Below the pieces are notes generated by a model, which saw only the letters and a program-made list of their open reading frames with translations, was not told the DNA's origin and made no database searches. A program made the position numbers and the translations under genes. Shown here piece by piece: positions 1-8,706 of a stretch of 64,000 nt of DNA. Within the stretch, counting starts at the first letter, position 1, and each line of letters starts with the position of its first letter. The stretch is taken from the NCBI RefSeq assembly GCF_000620105.1, contig NZ_KK211072.1, positions 102,919-166,918 on the forward strand, read 5' to 3'. This DNA comes from Microvirgula aerodenitrificans DSM 15089. Its GTDB lineage: Bacteria > Pseudomonadota > Gammaproteobacteria > Burkholderiales > Aquaspirillaceae.

Positions 1-3
1 CTA

Positions 4-93
4 GAGTTCCCCGCGGACGCGGGGATGAACCGAAAAGCAGCTCATTCTTGTCCGCCTCGGCAATGTGTTCCCCGCGTGAGCGGGATGGTGTCC
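4..93 (+). CRISPR. Tail end of an upstream type I-E CRISPR array
   Basis: One 29-nt repeat lies at 4-32 and matches the main array except that it begins GAG instead of GTG. A 32-nt spacer follows at 33-64, then a degenerate repeat at 65-93 that keeps only the first half of the palindrome. Degenerate repeats mark the leader-distal end of an array, so this array reads in the same direction as the main one and its body and leader lie left of the window. It sits just upstream of cas1, which is not the usual I-E layout (cas1-cas2 normally follow cas6e directly). Confidence 0.85.
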
Positions 94-307
94 CATTGGA
101 CGCTCAGGCTTTGCGCACCATGCTTTTCGCATGACATACTCATTCCGTCCTGATCAATGCGCGGGAAGGCCATATGGGCGGCGGAGTCATCCAGTCATCA
201 GGTGAAGCTTGGCATTTTGATACGCTGCCGCCGGTGTGCCGGCAGCCATCGGCAGCAGGTGGCGTGCCGAGTCTCCATATATGCGGCATTGGCCGAGGGA
301 TGACCCG
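94..307. other. Spacer between the first CRISPR array and cas1
   Basis: No convincing gene is seen in these 214 bases. The stretch presumably carries the cas1 promoter, but I cannot pick a confident -35/-10 pair. A long reading frame on the minus strand across it is a shadow of cas1. Confidence 0.4.
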
Positions 308-1508
<1,201 letters not shown>

Positions 1509-1599
1509 GGTGGTTTGACGCTGACCTTGGGCAAGGCAAAAAGTTGGTAGATTTTCCGGGTGCAAAATAGTCTTTTGTAATCAATTGACTATTTTTAGT
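1509..1599 (+). promoter_or_regulatory. CRISPR leader with IHF-like site and upstream adaptation motif
   Basis: This AT-rich stretch joins cas2 to the first repeat. AAAAAGTTGGTAGATT at 1538-1553 is the same string found in the E. coli I-E leader, where it is the upstream motif contacted by Cas1 after IHF bends the DNA. AATCAATTGACTA at 1579-1591 matches the IHF consensus WATCAANNNNTTR at all but one position. Both point to a leader able to take new spacers. The array promoter should also lie here. Confidence 0.8.
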
Positions 1600-2849
1600 G
1601 TGTTCCCCGCGGACGCGGGGATGAACCGCCTGCAAATTAGAAAAACTGGCCAGCCGCTTAGTGTTCCCCGCGGACGCGGGGATGAACCGACATTCTCGAC
1701 ATGCTGGAGACCCTGCGCGCCGTGTTCCCCGCGGACGCGGGGATGAACCGCGCGCCATCAACACGGCCGCGATGCGCGCGCTGTGTTCCCCGCGGACGCG
1801 GGGATGAACCGCGGATTCCTCCAGTGGCCCTGGCTGGGCCTGGGTGTTCCCCGCGGACGCGGGGATGAACCGCAGGCACACGCTGCATGCCATGCCCGCT
1901 TTGGGTGTTCCCCGCGGACGCGGGGATGAACCGCACTGCCGCGCCGATCTGGCGGACGAGGCCGACGTGTTCCCCGCGGACGCGGGGATGAACCGGTCAT
2001 GCCCCGGCTCTCCATCCTCTCGATTGAGTGTTCCCCGCGGACGCGGGGATGAACCGCGTCCGGACCGCTTGTTGATCCGGGTCAGCCAGTGTTCCCCGCG
2101 GACGCGGGGATGAACCAGGACGCACTCGCCGCGCGACTGGAATGCCTTGTGTGTTCCCCGCGGACGCGGGGATGAACCGCCGGAGCATGGACAGCGGTAG
2201 CAGACCCGTTCGTGTTCCCCGCGGACGCGGGGATGAACCGCCCATGAGTGCGGGCCTACAATCAGCCAGCAGGTGTTCCCCGCGGACGCGGGGATGAACC
2301 GTCAGCCAAATACGGTGAGTTCAGTGCGCCGGCGTGTTCCCCGCGGACGCGGGGATGAACCGATTGGATTAGTGAAATTCATAAAAAGGATTGAGTGTTC
2401 CCCGCGGACGCGGGGATGAACCGAAATCTGGACGGGCCAGAAAGTGACCCTCATCGTGTTCCCCGCGGACGCGGGGATGAACCGGGGCACTATAGATGTT
2501 TGAGCGTGTTTGTCTGGTGTTCCCCGCGGACGCGGGGATGAACCGTCGTCAGTCACGATGGACAGATTCCACCCGCGGTGTTCCCCGCGGACGCGGGGAT
2601 GAACCGAATTACGTTACCGAGGTTGTCGAGGGTGTGAAGTGTTCCCCGCGGACGCGGGGATGAACCGGACTACGTCATCGGTATCGTCTTGGAGGACATG
2701 TGTTCCCCGCGGACGCGGGGATGAACCGATGTGATTGCGCTGCTGGCCTATCTGACGGCTGTGTTCCCCGCGTCCGCGGGGATGAACCAGATATACCGGC
2801 ATTTTGGTCATGATCAAATCGTGTTCCCCTCCGGCGCGGGGAGAAAATA
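1600..2849 (+). CRISPR. Type I-E CRISPR array, 21 repeats and 20 spacers
   Basis: Repeats of 29 nt begin GTGTTCCCCGCGGACGCGGG and end ATGAACCG. They start at 1600, 1661, 1722, 1783, 1844, 1905, 1967, 2028, 2089, 2151, 2212, 2273, 2334, 2395, 2456, 2517, 2578, 2639, 2700, 2761 and 2821. Spacers are 31-33 nt and all differ. The repeat at 2089 ends in A, the one at 2761 has GCGTCCGC in the loop and a final A, and the last (2821) is strongly degenerate, marking the leader-distal end. The GCG-rich palindrome suits Cas6e cleavage. Proline/arginine-rich reading frames across the array are artefacts of repeat translation. Confidence 0.98.
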
Positions 2850-2886
2850 CCCACTTCCCATGACTGCCGACCCGGTACGGAAGCGA

Positions 2887-2948
2887 CCAGAACAAACGGG
2901 CAACCCCGTCCATTCCCTCCCGGGAATGCACCGGATTGCCCGTTCTGG
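2887..2948. terminator. Long hairpin between the CRISPR array and the encapsulin operon
   Basis: An interrupted dyad: CCAGA/TCTGG at the base, ACGGGCAA/TTGCCCGT in the middle and CATTCCC/GGGAATG around a 4-nt loop. It lies between the last repeat and the stop of the cysteine desulfurase gene, where rightward array transcription meets the leftward operon. There is no U-run on either side, so it is a likely transcript end or processing structure rather than a textbook intrinsic terminator. Confidence 0.5.
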
Positions 2949-2962
2949 CTTGACGCGACCCT

Positions 2963-4744
2963 CTACCGTCGTGCCAGCCCCCTGACCACGGCCACCAGCT
3001 TGTCGACCTCTTCGCAGGTGTTGTAGAACGCCAGCGACGGCCGCACCGTGGCTTCGACGCCGAAGCGGCGCAGGATCGGCTGTGCGCAATGGTGGCCGGA
3101 GCGCACGGCGATGCCTTCGCGGTTCAGCGCGTCGCCGACTTCCTCCGGTTTGTAGCCCTGCAGGACGAAGGATGCGACGCTGGTCTTGTGCTGCGCGGTG
3201 CCGATCAGGCGCAGGCCGGGGATGGCGCGCAGGCCGTGGGTCGCGTATTCGAGCAGCGCGTGCTCGTAGGCGGCGATATTGTCCAGGCCCAGCTGCTCGA
3301 CGTAGTCGATGGCGGCGCCAAGGCCGACGGCGTCTGCGATATTGCCGGTGCCGGCTTCGAAGCGGGCCGGGGCGCCGTGGTACAGCGTGCGCTCGAAGGT
3401 GACGTCGGCAATCATGTTGCCGCCGCCCTGCCACGGCGGCATGCCGTCCAGGATCGCCTTCTTGCCGTAGACCACGCCGATGCCGGTCGGGCCGAACACC
3501 TTGTGGCCGGAGAACACGTAGAAGTCCGCATCCAGCGCCCGCACGTCAACCCGCAGGTGGGACACCGCCTGCGCGCCGTCGACCAGCACCGTGGCGCCGA
3601 CGCCGTGTGCAAGCGCCACGACTTCGTGCACCGGGGTCACGGTGCCCAGTGCGTTCGATACCTGGGTTACTGCAACCAGCCTGGTGCGCGGTCCGAGCAG
3701 CTTGCGGTACTCGTCGAGCAGCAGTTGTCCGCTGTCGTCGACCGGGATCACGCGGATCTTTGCGCCCTTTTCGGCCGCCAGTTGCTGCCACGGCACGATA
3801 TTGGCGTGGTGTTCCAGGTGGGAGACGATGATTTCGTCTCCCGCGCCGATATTGGCTGCGCCCCAGCTCTTTGCCACCAGATTGATGGCCTCGGTTGCGC
3901 CGCGCACGAACACGATTTCGTCCGGCGAGGCCGCGCCAAGGAAGCGGGCCACCTTCTGTCGCGCCGCCTCGTAGGCATCGGTCGCCCGTGCCGCCAGTTC
4001 ATGCGCGGCACGGTGGATGTTCGAGTTCTCGTGGGCGTAGAACCAGGCGAGCCGGTCGATGACGGCCTGCGGCTTGTGCGTGGTCGCGGCATTGTCGAAC
4101 CAGACCAGCGGCTTGCCGTTCACCCGTTCCTGCAGGATCGGGAAGTCGTGGCGTACCCGGTTCACATCCAGCGGCGGCTGGCTGGCGGCCTGTGGGGCAC
4201 TGCGGGCCGGACGGCCGTCGGCTGCCGGGTCGAGGAAGTAGAAATGACCGCTGCCGTTTGCCGGTGCTGCCCGGTCCCGTGGCCGGTGGTCGATGTCGGC
4301 CAGCAACTCGCGCAGCGCCGTTTCGCCCGGAAAGCCGAATGGCTGTGCGGCGAGGCTGTGCGGTACCGACAGCCCGCTGGCGGACGGATAACCATTGCCG
4401 CTGTCGAGGAAGTAGTACGGCGACGACGAGGAGGGCGCCGACGGCGCAGCCAGCGTCGGCAGCGCGGCAGCGTAGCCCTGCGGCACGCCGGGCGCGGCAT
4501 TGTGGCCGCGTGGTACGCCGGCGGCGGCCGGTGCTTCGCCCGGCGGGGCTGCCGGGGCCAGCGTCGGCGAGCCGCTGCCGGAGGCGATGACCGGTCCGGT
4601 CGCGCGCAGCGGGGTCGGTGCCGTCGGGGCGGCCGGCGGCGACCCCGGCAGCGCGGCGAAGAACTCGCCGGCCAGTTGCGCCAGGGTCAGCACGTCCGGC
4701 AGGCCGGCCGGGACCGGCTCACTTGTAAGTGTCTGGATAGTCAT
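2963..4744 (-). CDS. Encapsulin-cargo cysteine desulfurase (SufS type, long N-terminal targeting region)
   Basis: 593 aa. The C-terminal 400 residues are a PLP-dependent SufS/CsdA-type desulfurase that takes sulfur from cysteine. Lys415 in FSGHKVFGPTG holds PLP and Cys553 in RSGHHCAQP carries the persulfide. Residues 1 to about 195 are rich in Ala, Pro, Gly and Ser and should be disordered. They include LAQLAGEFFAALPG near the start and two copies of a YFLD motif (YYFLDSGNGYP 110-120, FYFLDPAADG 168-177). Such extensions direct this enzyme into family 2A encapsulins. The ATG at 4744 overlaps the shell gene by 26 nt. A start at 4786 is possible but has no ribosome site. Last gene of the operon. 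Confidence 0.93.
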   Translation of the reverse strand: MTIQTLTSEPVPAGLPDVLTLAQLAGEFFAALPGSPPAAPTAPTPLRATGPVIASGSGSPTLAPAAPPGEAPAAAGVPRGHNAAPGVPQGYAAALPTLAAPSAPSSSSPYYFLDSGNGYPSASGLSVPHSLAAQPFGFPGETALRELLADIDHRPRDRAAPANGSGHFYFLDPAADGRPARSAPQAASQPPLDVNRVRHDFPILQERVNGKPLVWFDNAATTHKPQAVIDRLAWFYAHENSNIHRAAHELAARATDAYEAARQKVARFLGAASPDEIVFVRGATEAINLVAKSWGAANIGAGDEIIVSHLEHHANIVPWQQLAAEKGAKIRVIPVDDSGQLLLDEYRKLLGPRTRLVAVTQVSNALGTVTPVHEVVALAHGVGATVLVDGAQAVSHLRVDVRALDADFYVFSGHKVFGPTGIGVVYGKKAILDGMPPWQGGGNMIADVTFERTLYHGAPARFEAGTGNIADAVGLGAAIDYVEQLGLDNIAAYEHALLEYATHGLRAIPGLRLIGTAQHKTSVASFVLQGYKPEEVGDALNREGIAVRSGHHCAQPILRRFGVEATVRPSLAFYNTCEEVDKLVAVVRGLARR

Positions 4745-5648
4745 GGTACTTGCCAATTTCCACGTCTTCGAGAACGGCCAGCGCATCGTCGGACAGCACT
4801 GCCAGCGAGCAATACAGCGAGATCAGGTAGGACGCGATGGCATTGCGGTTGATGCCCATGAAGCGCACCGACAGCCCCGGGCTCTGCTCGCCGGCCAGGC
4901 CGGGCTGGAACAGGCCGACCACGCCCTGGCGCTTGTCGCCGGTGCGCAGCAGCAGGATGCGGGTCTTGCCGTCCTCGACCGGCACCTTGTCCGACGGGAT
5001 CAGCGGGATGCCGCGCCAGGTCAGGAACTGCGAGCCGAACAGGCTGACGGTCGGCGGCGGCACGCCACGACGGGTGCACTCGCGGCCGAAGGCGGCGATG
5101 GCCAGCGGGTGGGTCAGGAAGAAGCCCGGCTCTTTCCACACCCGGGTCAGCAGGTCGTCGAGGTCATCCGGGGTCGGGGCGCCGGTCAGGGTCGACAGCC
5201 GCTGCTCGTCGGCCACATTGGCCAGCAGGCCGTAGTCCGGGTTGTTGATCAGCTCGCTTTCCTGGCGCTCCTTGATCGTCTCGATGGTCAGCCGCAGCTG
5301 TTCCTTGATCTGGTCATGCGGGCTGGAGTACAGGTCGGACACGCGGGTGTGCACGTCCAGTACCGTGGTCACGGCGTTGAGGAAGTATTCGCGCGGCTGT
5401 TCTTCGTAGTCGACAAAGGTCGACGGCAGTTCCGACTCGTCCCGTTGCGAGCAAGCGACACGTACGTCGCGCGGGTTCCTGACCTTGTTCAGACGGTAGA
5501 TGCCGGCTTCGACCGGTTGCCATTGCAGCAAGTGGGTCAGCCAGCGCGGCGAGATGATGGAAAGTTGTGGAACCGTCTTGGTGGCGTTTGCCAGTTGACG
5601 GGCGGCATTGTCGCCGAGCGCCAGCTGCGCATCGTGTTGAGCGGACAT
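4719..5648 (-). CDS. srpI: Family 2A encapsulin shell protein (SrpI-like)
   Basis: 309 aa. A HK97-fold shell protein of the SrpI type, which self-assembles into a nanocompartment. Recognisable stretches are LSIISPRWLTHLLQW, AGIYRLNKVRNP, NNPDYGLLANV and FLTHPLAIAAFGRECTRRGV, and the C-terminus runs GINRNAIASYLISLYCSLAVLSDDA. Family 2A shells are known to package a cysteine desulfurase and store elemental sulfur, and are induced by sulfur limitation in cyanobacteria. The ATG at 5648 has AGGAGCAG just upstream. An alternative start at 5696 adds 16 unlikely residues. The next gene is the cargo enzyme, overlapping by 26 nt. Confidence 0.95.
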   Translation of the reverse strand: MSAQHDAQLALGDNAARQLANATKTVPQLSIISPRWLTHLLQWQPVEAGIYRLNKVRNPRDVRVACSQRDESELPSTFVDYEEQPREYFLNAVTTVLDVHTRVSDLYSSPHDQIKEQLRLTIETIKERQESELINNPDYGLLANVADEQRLSTLTGAPTPDDLDDLLTRVWKEPGFFLTHPLAIAAFGRECTRRGVPPPTVSLFGSQFLTWRGIPLIPSDKVPVEDGKTRILLLRTGDKRQGVVGLFQPGLAGEQSPGLSVRFMGINRNAIASYLISLYCSLAVLSDDALAVLEDVEIGKYHDYPDTYK

Positions 5649-5698
5649 CAAACTGCTCCTGGGGTGAGTGGAAGGGAATCGGCAAACAGGGTCCACTC

Positions 5699-5732
5699 GT
5701 TGATGGCGACTCGATATGCTATCGACATCAAC
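5699..5732. promoter_or_regulatory. Dyad symmetry between the XRE-like gene and the encapsulin gene
   Basis: Nested inverted repeats, GTTGATG/CATCAAC outside and CGATA/TATCG inside with TGC at the centre, lie 51-84 nt upstream of the encapsulin start. This is the only sizeable gap within the operon (100 nt from the preceding stop at 5749). It may be an operator for the small HTH protein encoded next door or part of an internal promoter. Confidence 0.4.
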
Positions 5733-5748
5733 GGGCGGTCCTGGGCAT

Positions 5749-5973
5749 TCAGGCTGCGAGGCGGGTTTCGCAGCGGGCGACCCGTCCGGGCCGTTTCAAT
5801 CCGGGCGCGCCGGCGAGCCAGGCCATGGTGTTCAGCGATGGCACCACGTCGCCACGCTCGATCCCGCCGGGGCAGGAACGGTTCAGGTCGGCGCGTTCCG
5901 CCAGTGCTTCCTGCGCGCAGATCCGCGTCTCGCGGAGCTGGCGCACCTCGCGGCCAAAGTGATGCGGGTTCAT
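5749..5973 (-). CDS. Small XRE-like helix-turn-helix protein in the encapsulin operon
   Basis: 74 aa. Residues 5-60 follow the XRE/Cro HTH pattern (FGREVRQLRETRICAQEALA, then RSCPGGIERGDVVPSLNTMA). The start overlaps the stop of the upstream acetyltransferase gene as ATGA, so translation is coupled and the short frame is probably real. Unusual features are cysteines where Trp/Ser and Tyr/Val usually stand in such domains (ICAQ, RSCPGG), a third Cys near the end and a helix-breaking Pro in the recognition region. It may be a divergent sulfur- or redox-responsive regulator of the operon, or a decayed regulator. Confidence 0.7.
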   Translation of the reverse strand: MNPHHFGREVRQLRETRICAQEALAERADLNRSCPGGIERGDVVPSLNTMAWLAGAPGLKRPGRVARCETRLAA

Positions 5974-6944
5974 GGCGCCGGTCCGTCGCGCGGTGGCGTT
6001 TCCTGCTGCAGGCCGGCCTGGGTGATGGCGCTGCCCGGCGGCACGCTGCGGGTCAGCCAGACATTGCCGCCGATGGATGAGCCGCGGCCGATGGTGATCC
6101 GGCCGAGCAGGGTGGCGCCGGCATAGATGACCACGTCGTCCTCGACGACCGGATGGCGCGGGCCGCCCTTGCGCAGCGCGCCGCTGTCGTCGGTCTCGAA
6201 GCGGCGTGCGCCGAGAGTGACGGCCTGGTACAGGCGCACGCGCTCGCCGATCACGGCGGTTTCGCCGATAACTACGCCGGTGCCGTGATCGATAAAGAAG
6301 CCACGGCCGATCTGCGCGCCGGGATGGATGTCGATGCCGGTTTCGGCATGCGCCAGTTCGGCGACGATGCGCGCCAGCAATGGCACACCAAGCCGGTACA
6401 GCGCATGGGCGAGCCGGTGATGCATGATGGCGACGATGCCGGGGTAGCACAGCAGGATCTCGTCCACACTGCGCGCGGCCGGGTCGCCGAGGTAGGCCGA
6501 TTCGACGTCGCTGTCGAGCAGGCGGCGGATCTGCGGCAGGCGGATGGCGAACTCGCGCACGATGCCGCGCGCCTTGTGGTCGATCTGCGCGTCCAGGTTT
6601 CCGCTCTTGTGGCGCAGTACGAAATGCAGCTCCAGCCTGACCTGGCCGAGCAGGGCGTTCAGCGCCCGGTCCAGGGTGTGGCCGACGTAAAAGTCCTCAC
6701 CGGCCGGACGCAGGTCCGGCGGGCCGAGTCGCAGCGGGAACAGCGCCGCACGCAGTGCGTGGGTGATGTCGGTCAGGATGTCGCGCGAAGGCAGCTCTCG
6801 GCTGCCCGATTCGGCCTGGCGGTGCTGGGCGGCGCGCCACTGGGCGCGGGCAGTGCGCAGTTCGGCGACCACCTGTTCCAGCGGCCACAGGCCGTCGCCG
6901 GCGTCTGTGGCGGCGGGCGGAATGGCGAGGAAGGGAGAATTCAT
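5970..6944 (-). CDS. Serine O-acetyltransferase (EpsC/CysE-like)
   Basis: 324 aa. Makes O-acetylserine from serine and acetyl-CoA, the precursor of cysteine. The C-terminal left-handed beta-helix begins at about residue 200 (HAETGIDIHPGAQIGRGFFI), contains the catalytic region DHGTGVVIGETAVIG, and continues through hexapeptide repeats to GNVWLTRSVPPGSAI. The long N-terminal helical part is typical of the EpsC subgroup found beside family 2A encapsulins. The ATG at 6944 lies 4 nt after the rhodanese stop and has AGGA upstream. It likely supplies cysteine to the encapsulated desulfurase. Confidence 0.93.
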   Translation of the reverse strand: MNSPFLAIPPAATDAGDGLWPLEQVVAELRTARAQWRAAQHRQAESGSRELPSRDILTDITHALRAALFPLRLGPPDLRPAGEDFYVGHTLDRALNALLGQVRLELHFVLRHKSGNLDAQIDHKARGIVREFAIRLPQIRRLLDSDVESAYLGDPAARSVDEILLCYPGIVAIMHHRLAHALYRLGVPLLARIVAELAHAETGIDIHPGAQIGRGFFIDHGTGVVIGETAVIGERVRLYQAVTLGARRFETDDSGALRKGGPRHPVVEDDVVIYAGATLLGRITIGRGSSIGGNVWLTRSVPPGSAITQAGLQQETPPRDGPAP

Positions 6945-6948
6945 GCCG

Positions 6949-7455
6949 TCAGTCCTGTTGCCACGGCAGTTGCCGGTGACGCCAGCCCCCGGCCGCGCCG
7001 CGCTGCTGGTGCGCATCCAGCTCGCCCTCGAAGCCTTCCAGGACATTGAATACCGCGTCAAAGCCGGCGCGGGTGGCGGCCGCAGCGGCCTCGGCCGAGC
7101 GCTTGCCGCTGCGGCACAACAGCAGCAGCACGGCGTCCTTGCCGCCGGCGCGGGTTTCCAGTTCTTTCAGAAAACGCGGATTGCGGTTCAGTGCGGTGCC
7201 GGACGCCCACGGCACGTTCTGCGTGTCAGGCACGCGGCCGACGAATTTGACCTCTTCCGGCGAGCGGACATCGACCAGCTGCGCGGCGCCGGCCTCGACC
7301 AGTTGCCATGCCTGCTGCGGCGTGACGCTGCCGGCAAACGGCAGGTTCGCGACCCGGGCCTGGTGGCGGGCGGCGGCGAGAACCGGGTGTTCGTGACGGG
7401 GGGCATCAGCCCGTTCGCTGGCGGGGGAAATCAGGGACAGGGCTACGGTGGACAT
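6949..7455 (-). CDS. Rhodanese-domain protein of the encapsulin operon
   Basis: 168 aa. A single rhodanese domain (about 45-155) with VDVRSPEEVKFVGRVP and the active-site loop LLLLCRSGKRSAEAA; Cys114 should carry the persulfide. Rhodaneses are recurrent neighbours of family 2A encapsulins, where they may pass sulfane sulfur. First gene of the operon. The ATG at 7455 follows GGAGAAAAACCGC; an ATG five codons upstream is less well placed. Confidence 0.92.
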   Translation of the reverse strand: MSTVALSLISPASERADAPRHEHPVLAAARHQARVANLPFAGSVTPQQAWQLVEAGAAQLVDVRSPEEVKFVGRVPDTQNVPWASGTALNRNPRFLKELETRAGGKDAVLLLLCRSGKRSAEAAAAATRAGFDAVFNVLEGFEGELDAHQQRGAAGGWRHRQLPWQQD

Positions 7456-7514
7456 GCGGTTTTTCTCCATTCGGTTCGCGTCGGCACGGGCTGGCCGTGC
7501 TGGCGATAACCATC

Positions 7515-7543
7515 AGGATATGAATCCGCGATATGGCTGTAAA
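7515..7543 (-). promoter_or_regulatory. Candidate promoter of the encapsulin operon
   Basis: On the minus strand TTTACA (7538-7543) and TATCCT (7515-7520) are separated by 17 nt, 60 nt before the rhodanese start. The surrounding DNA is AT-rich and could hold a CysB-type activator site, but I cannot define one by eye. Confidence 0.4.
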
Positions 7544-7604
7544 AGAATAAAGACTGGATTGGTTAGCACAAATCGTGATGATGAAACCGGCGCTTGCCGG
7601 CATG

Positions 7605-7627
7605 AAAAAACCCGCGCGCGGCGGGTT
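7605..7627 (-). terminator. Intrinsic terminator after the Lys/Ala-tailed protein gene
   Basis: On the minus strand an AACCCGC/GCGGGTT stem with a 5-nt loop is followed by a run of six T. It ends the transcript of the gene at 7699-8103 before the encapsulin operon promoter. Confidence 0.75.
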
Positions 7628-7698
7628 GGTCAGGGACTGAAGCACAAACTGGAACAGCAGACCGGGGGGTCTGCTGCGGTTGAACCGGCGTCTTGTGC

Positions 7699-8103
7699 TT
7701 ACTTGGCGGCGGGCCGCTTGCTGGTCCGCTTGGCGGCCGGCTTTTTTGCGGCCGGGGTCTTGGCCGGTGCCTTTTCCACTACCGGGGCGGCGGCGGCTTC
7801 GACAGCCGGGATGTCGCCATCAGCGACCTCTACGGCTTCTGCCGGTTCGTCGTTCGGTCGGGCACGCAGTTCGTTGGCCAGTTGCTCCCACAGCTTGCTG
7901 CGCGAGGAGATGTGGTGATCGAAGCGCCAGTCCTGGATCAGCTCGATGGCCAGGTCGAAGTGCGGCATGTTCAGGTCATACAGCGACTGCAGCCGGAACG
8001 GTTCGCCTTTTTCGATGGCGAGCACCAGCGACTTCAGGATGGTGATCTGCTCGGGTTCCTGATTGTTCTCTATGAGTTTTCGGATCTTCTTTGCAGCATT
8101 CAT
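7699..8103 (-). CDS. Conserved-looking hypothetical protein with Lys/Ala/Pro-rich tail
   Basis: 134 aa, function not recognised. Residues 1 to about 85 are a compact helical region (KIRKLIENNQEPEQITILKS, then LYDLNMPHFDLAIELIQDW). The tail from about 95 is acidic then basic and ends in AAKKPAAKRTSKRPAAK, like histone H1-type nucleic-acid-binding tails of betaproteobacteria. It has its own terminator and is not part of the encapsulin operon. The ribosome site is weak. Confidence 0.8.
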   Translation of the reverse strand: MNAAKKIRKLIENNQEPEQITILKSLVLAIEKGEPFRLQSLYDLNMPHFDLAIELIQDWRFDHHISSRSKLWEQLANELRARPNDEPAEAVEVADGDIPAVEAAAAPVVEKAPAKTPAAKKPAAKRTSKRPAAK

Positions 8104-8185
8104 CTTCAGCCCGGAGGATATGACAAAGTCTCATTATTTATAGTCTATTTACAACTTGCTAGTGAATCTTTTATGAAAGGTCGGA

Positions 8186-8227
8186 AAAAGCCGGCCACCG
8201 GCCTTCCCCCGGGCATGGGAAGGCCGG
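8186..8227 (-). terminator. Intrinsic terminator after the small Rossmann-fold protein gene
   Basis: An 11-bp perfect stem CCGGCCTTCCC/GGGAAGGCCGG with an 8-nt loop is followed on the minus strand by a T5 run at 8186-8190, just downstream of the stop at 8240. Confidence 0.75.
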
Positions 8228-8239
8228 CCGGCGGCGGTA

Positions 8240-8614
8240 TTACACGTAGTGTTCGTTGTCGTGCTTGCCGTCGATCCAGTGGCCGGCCGACAGCGACAGC
8301 ATCAGCAGCGCGATGCGCTCATGCATGATCAGCGTATGTTCGTTGCGGGTGTCCTGCATGATCTGGCGCAGTGTTTCGCGCACGGCCGGGACGCCGGTCA
8401 CGTCGATCAGGATGTCGATCGAGGCATCGCGTGCCAGTTCGCGGAAGTCGGTAGTGACGGGGCGGCCATGCTCGCGCGCCAGCGCAATGCCCGGCTGTTC
8501 GAGGTCGAGGTCGGCCAGACCGACCAGTTCGACGAACGGGGCGTCAAGCAGTTGGCGCAGCAGGGGGGTACCGGTTTCACCGGCGCCGATCATGGCGATA
8601 CGAATGGCAGTCAT
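8240..8614 (-). CDS. Small Rossmann-fold NAD(P)-binding protein
   Basis: 124 aa. It begins with a dinucleotide-binding fold, IRIAMIGAGETGTPLLRQLL, followed by LVGLADLD and IDILIDVTG. This resembles only the N-terminal half of oxidoreductases of the GFO/IDH or semialdehyde dehydrogenase type; no catalytic domain follows. The C-terminus (HERIALLMLSLSAGHWIDG) is short and helical. Could be a sensor or a redox-partner protein. The ATG at 8614 has GGAATTTGTC upstream. It lies 92 nt after the permease gene and may be read from the same operon. Confidence 0.75.
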   Translation of the reverse strand: MTAIRIAMIGAGETGTPLLRQLLDAPFVELVGLADLDLEQPGIALAREHGRPVTTDFRELARDASIDILIDVTGVPAVRETLRQIMQDTRNEHTLIMHERIALLMLSLSAGHWIDGKHDNEHYV

Positions 8615-8706
8615 GACAAATTCCATGTGACAAAAATCAACCCCGCCATTATGCAACACGGATGTCATGTTGCGTTGATGGCGGTCAAAACGGAGGCGGC
8701 GGGCGT

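Noticed and set aside
3089-4852. 587-codon plus-strand frame opposite the cysteine desulfurase
   Set aside because: Arg/Val-rich shadow of a clearly recognisable gene on the other strand.
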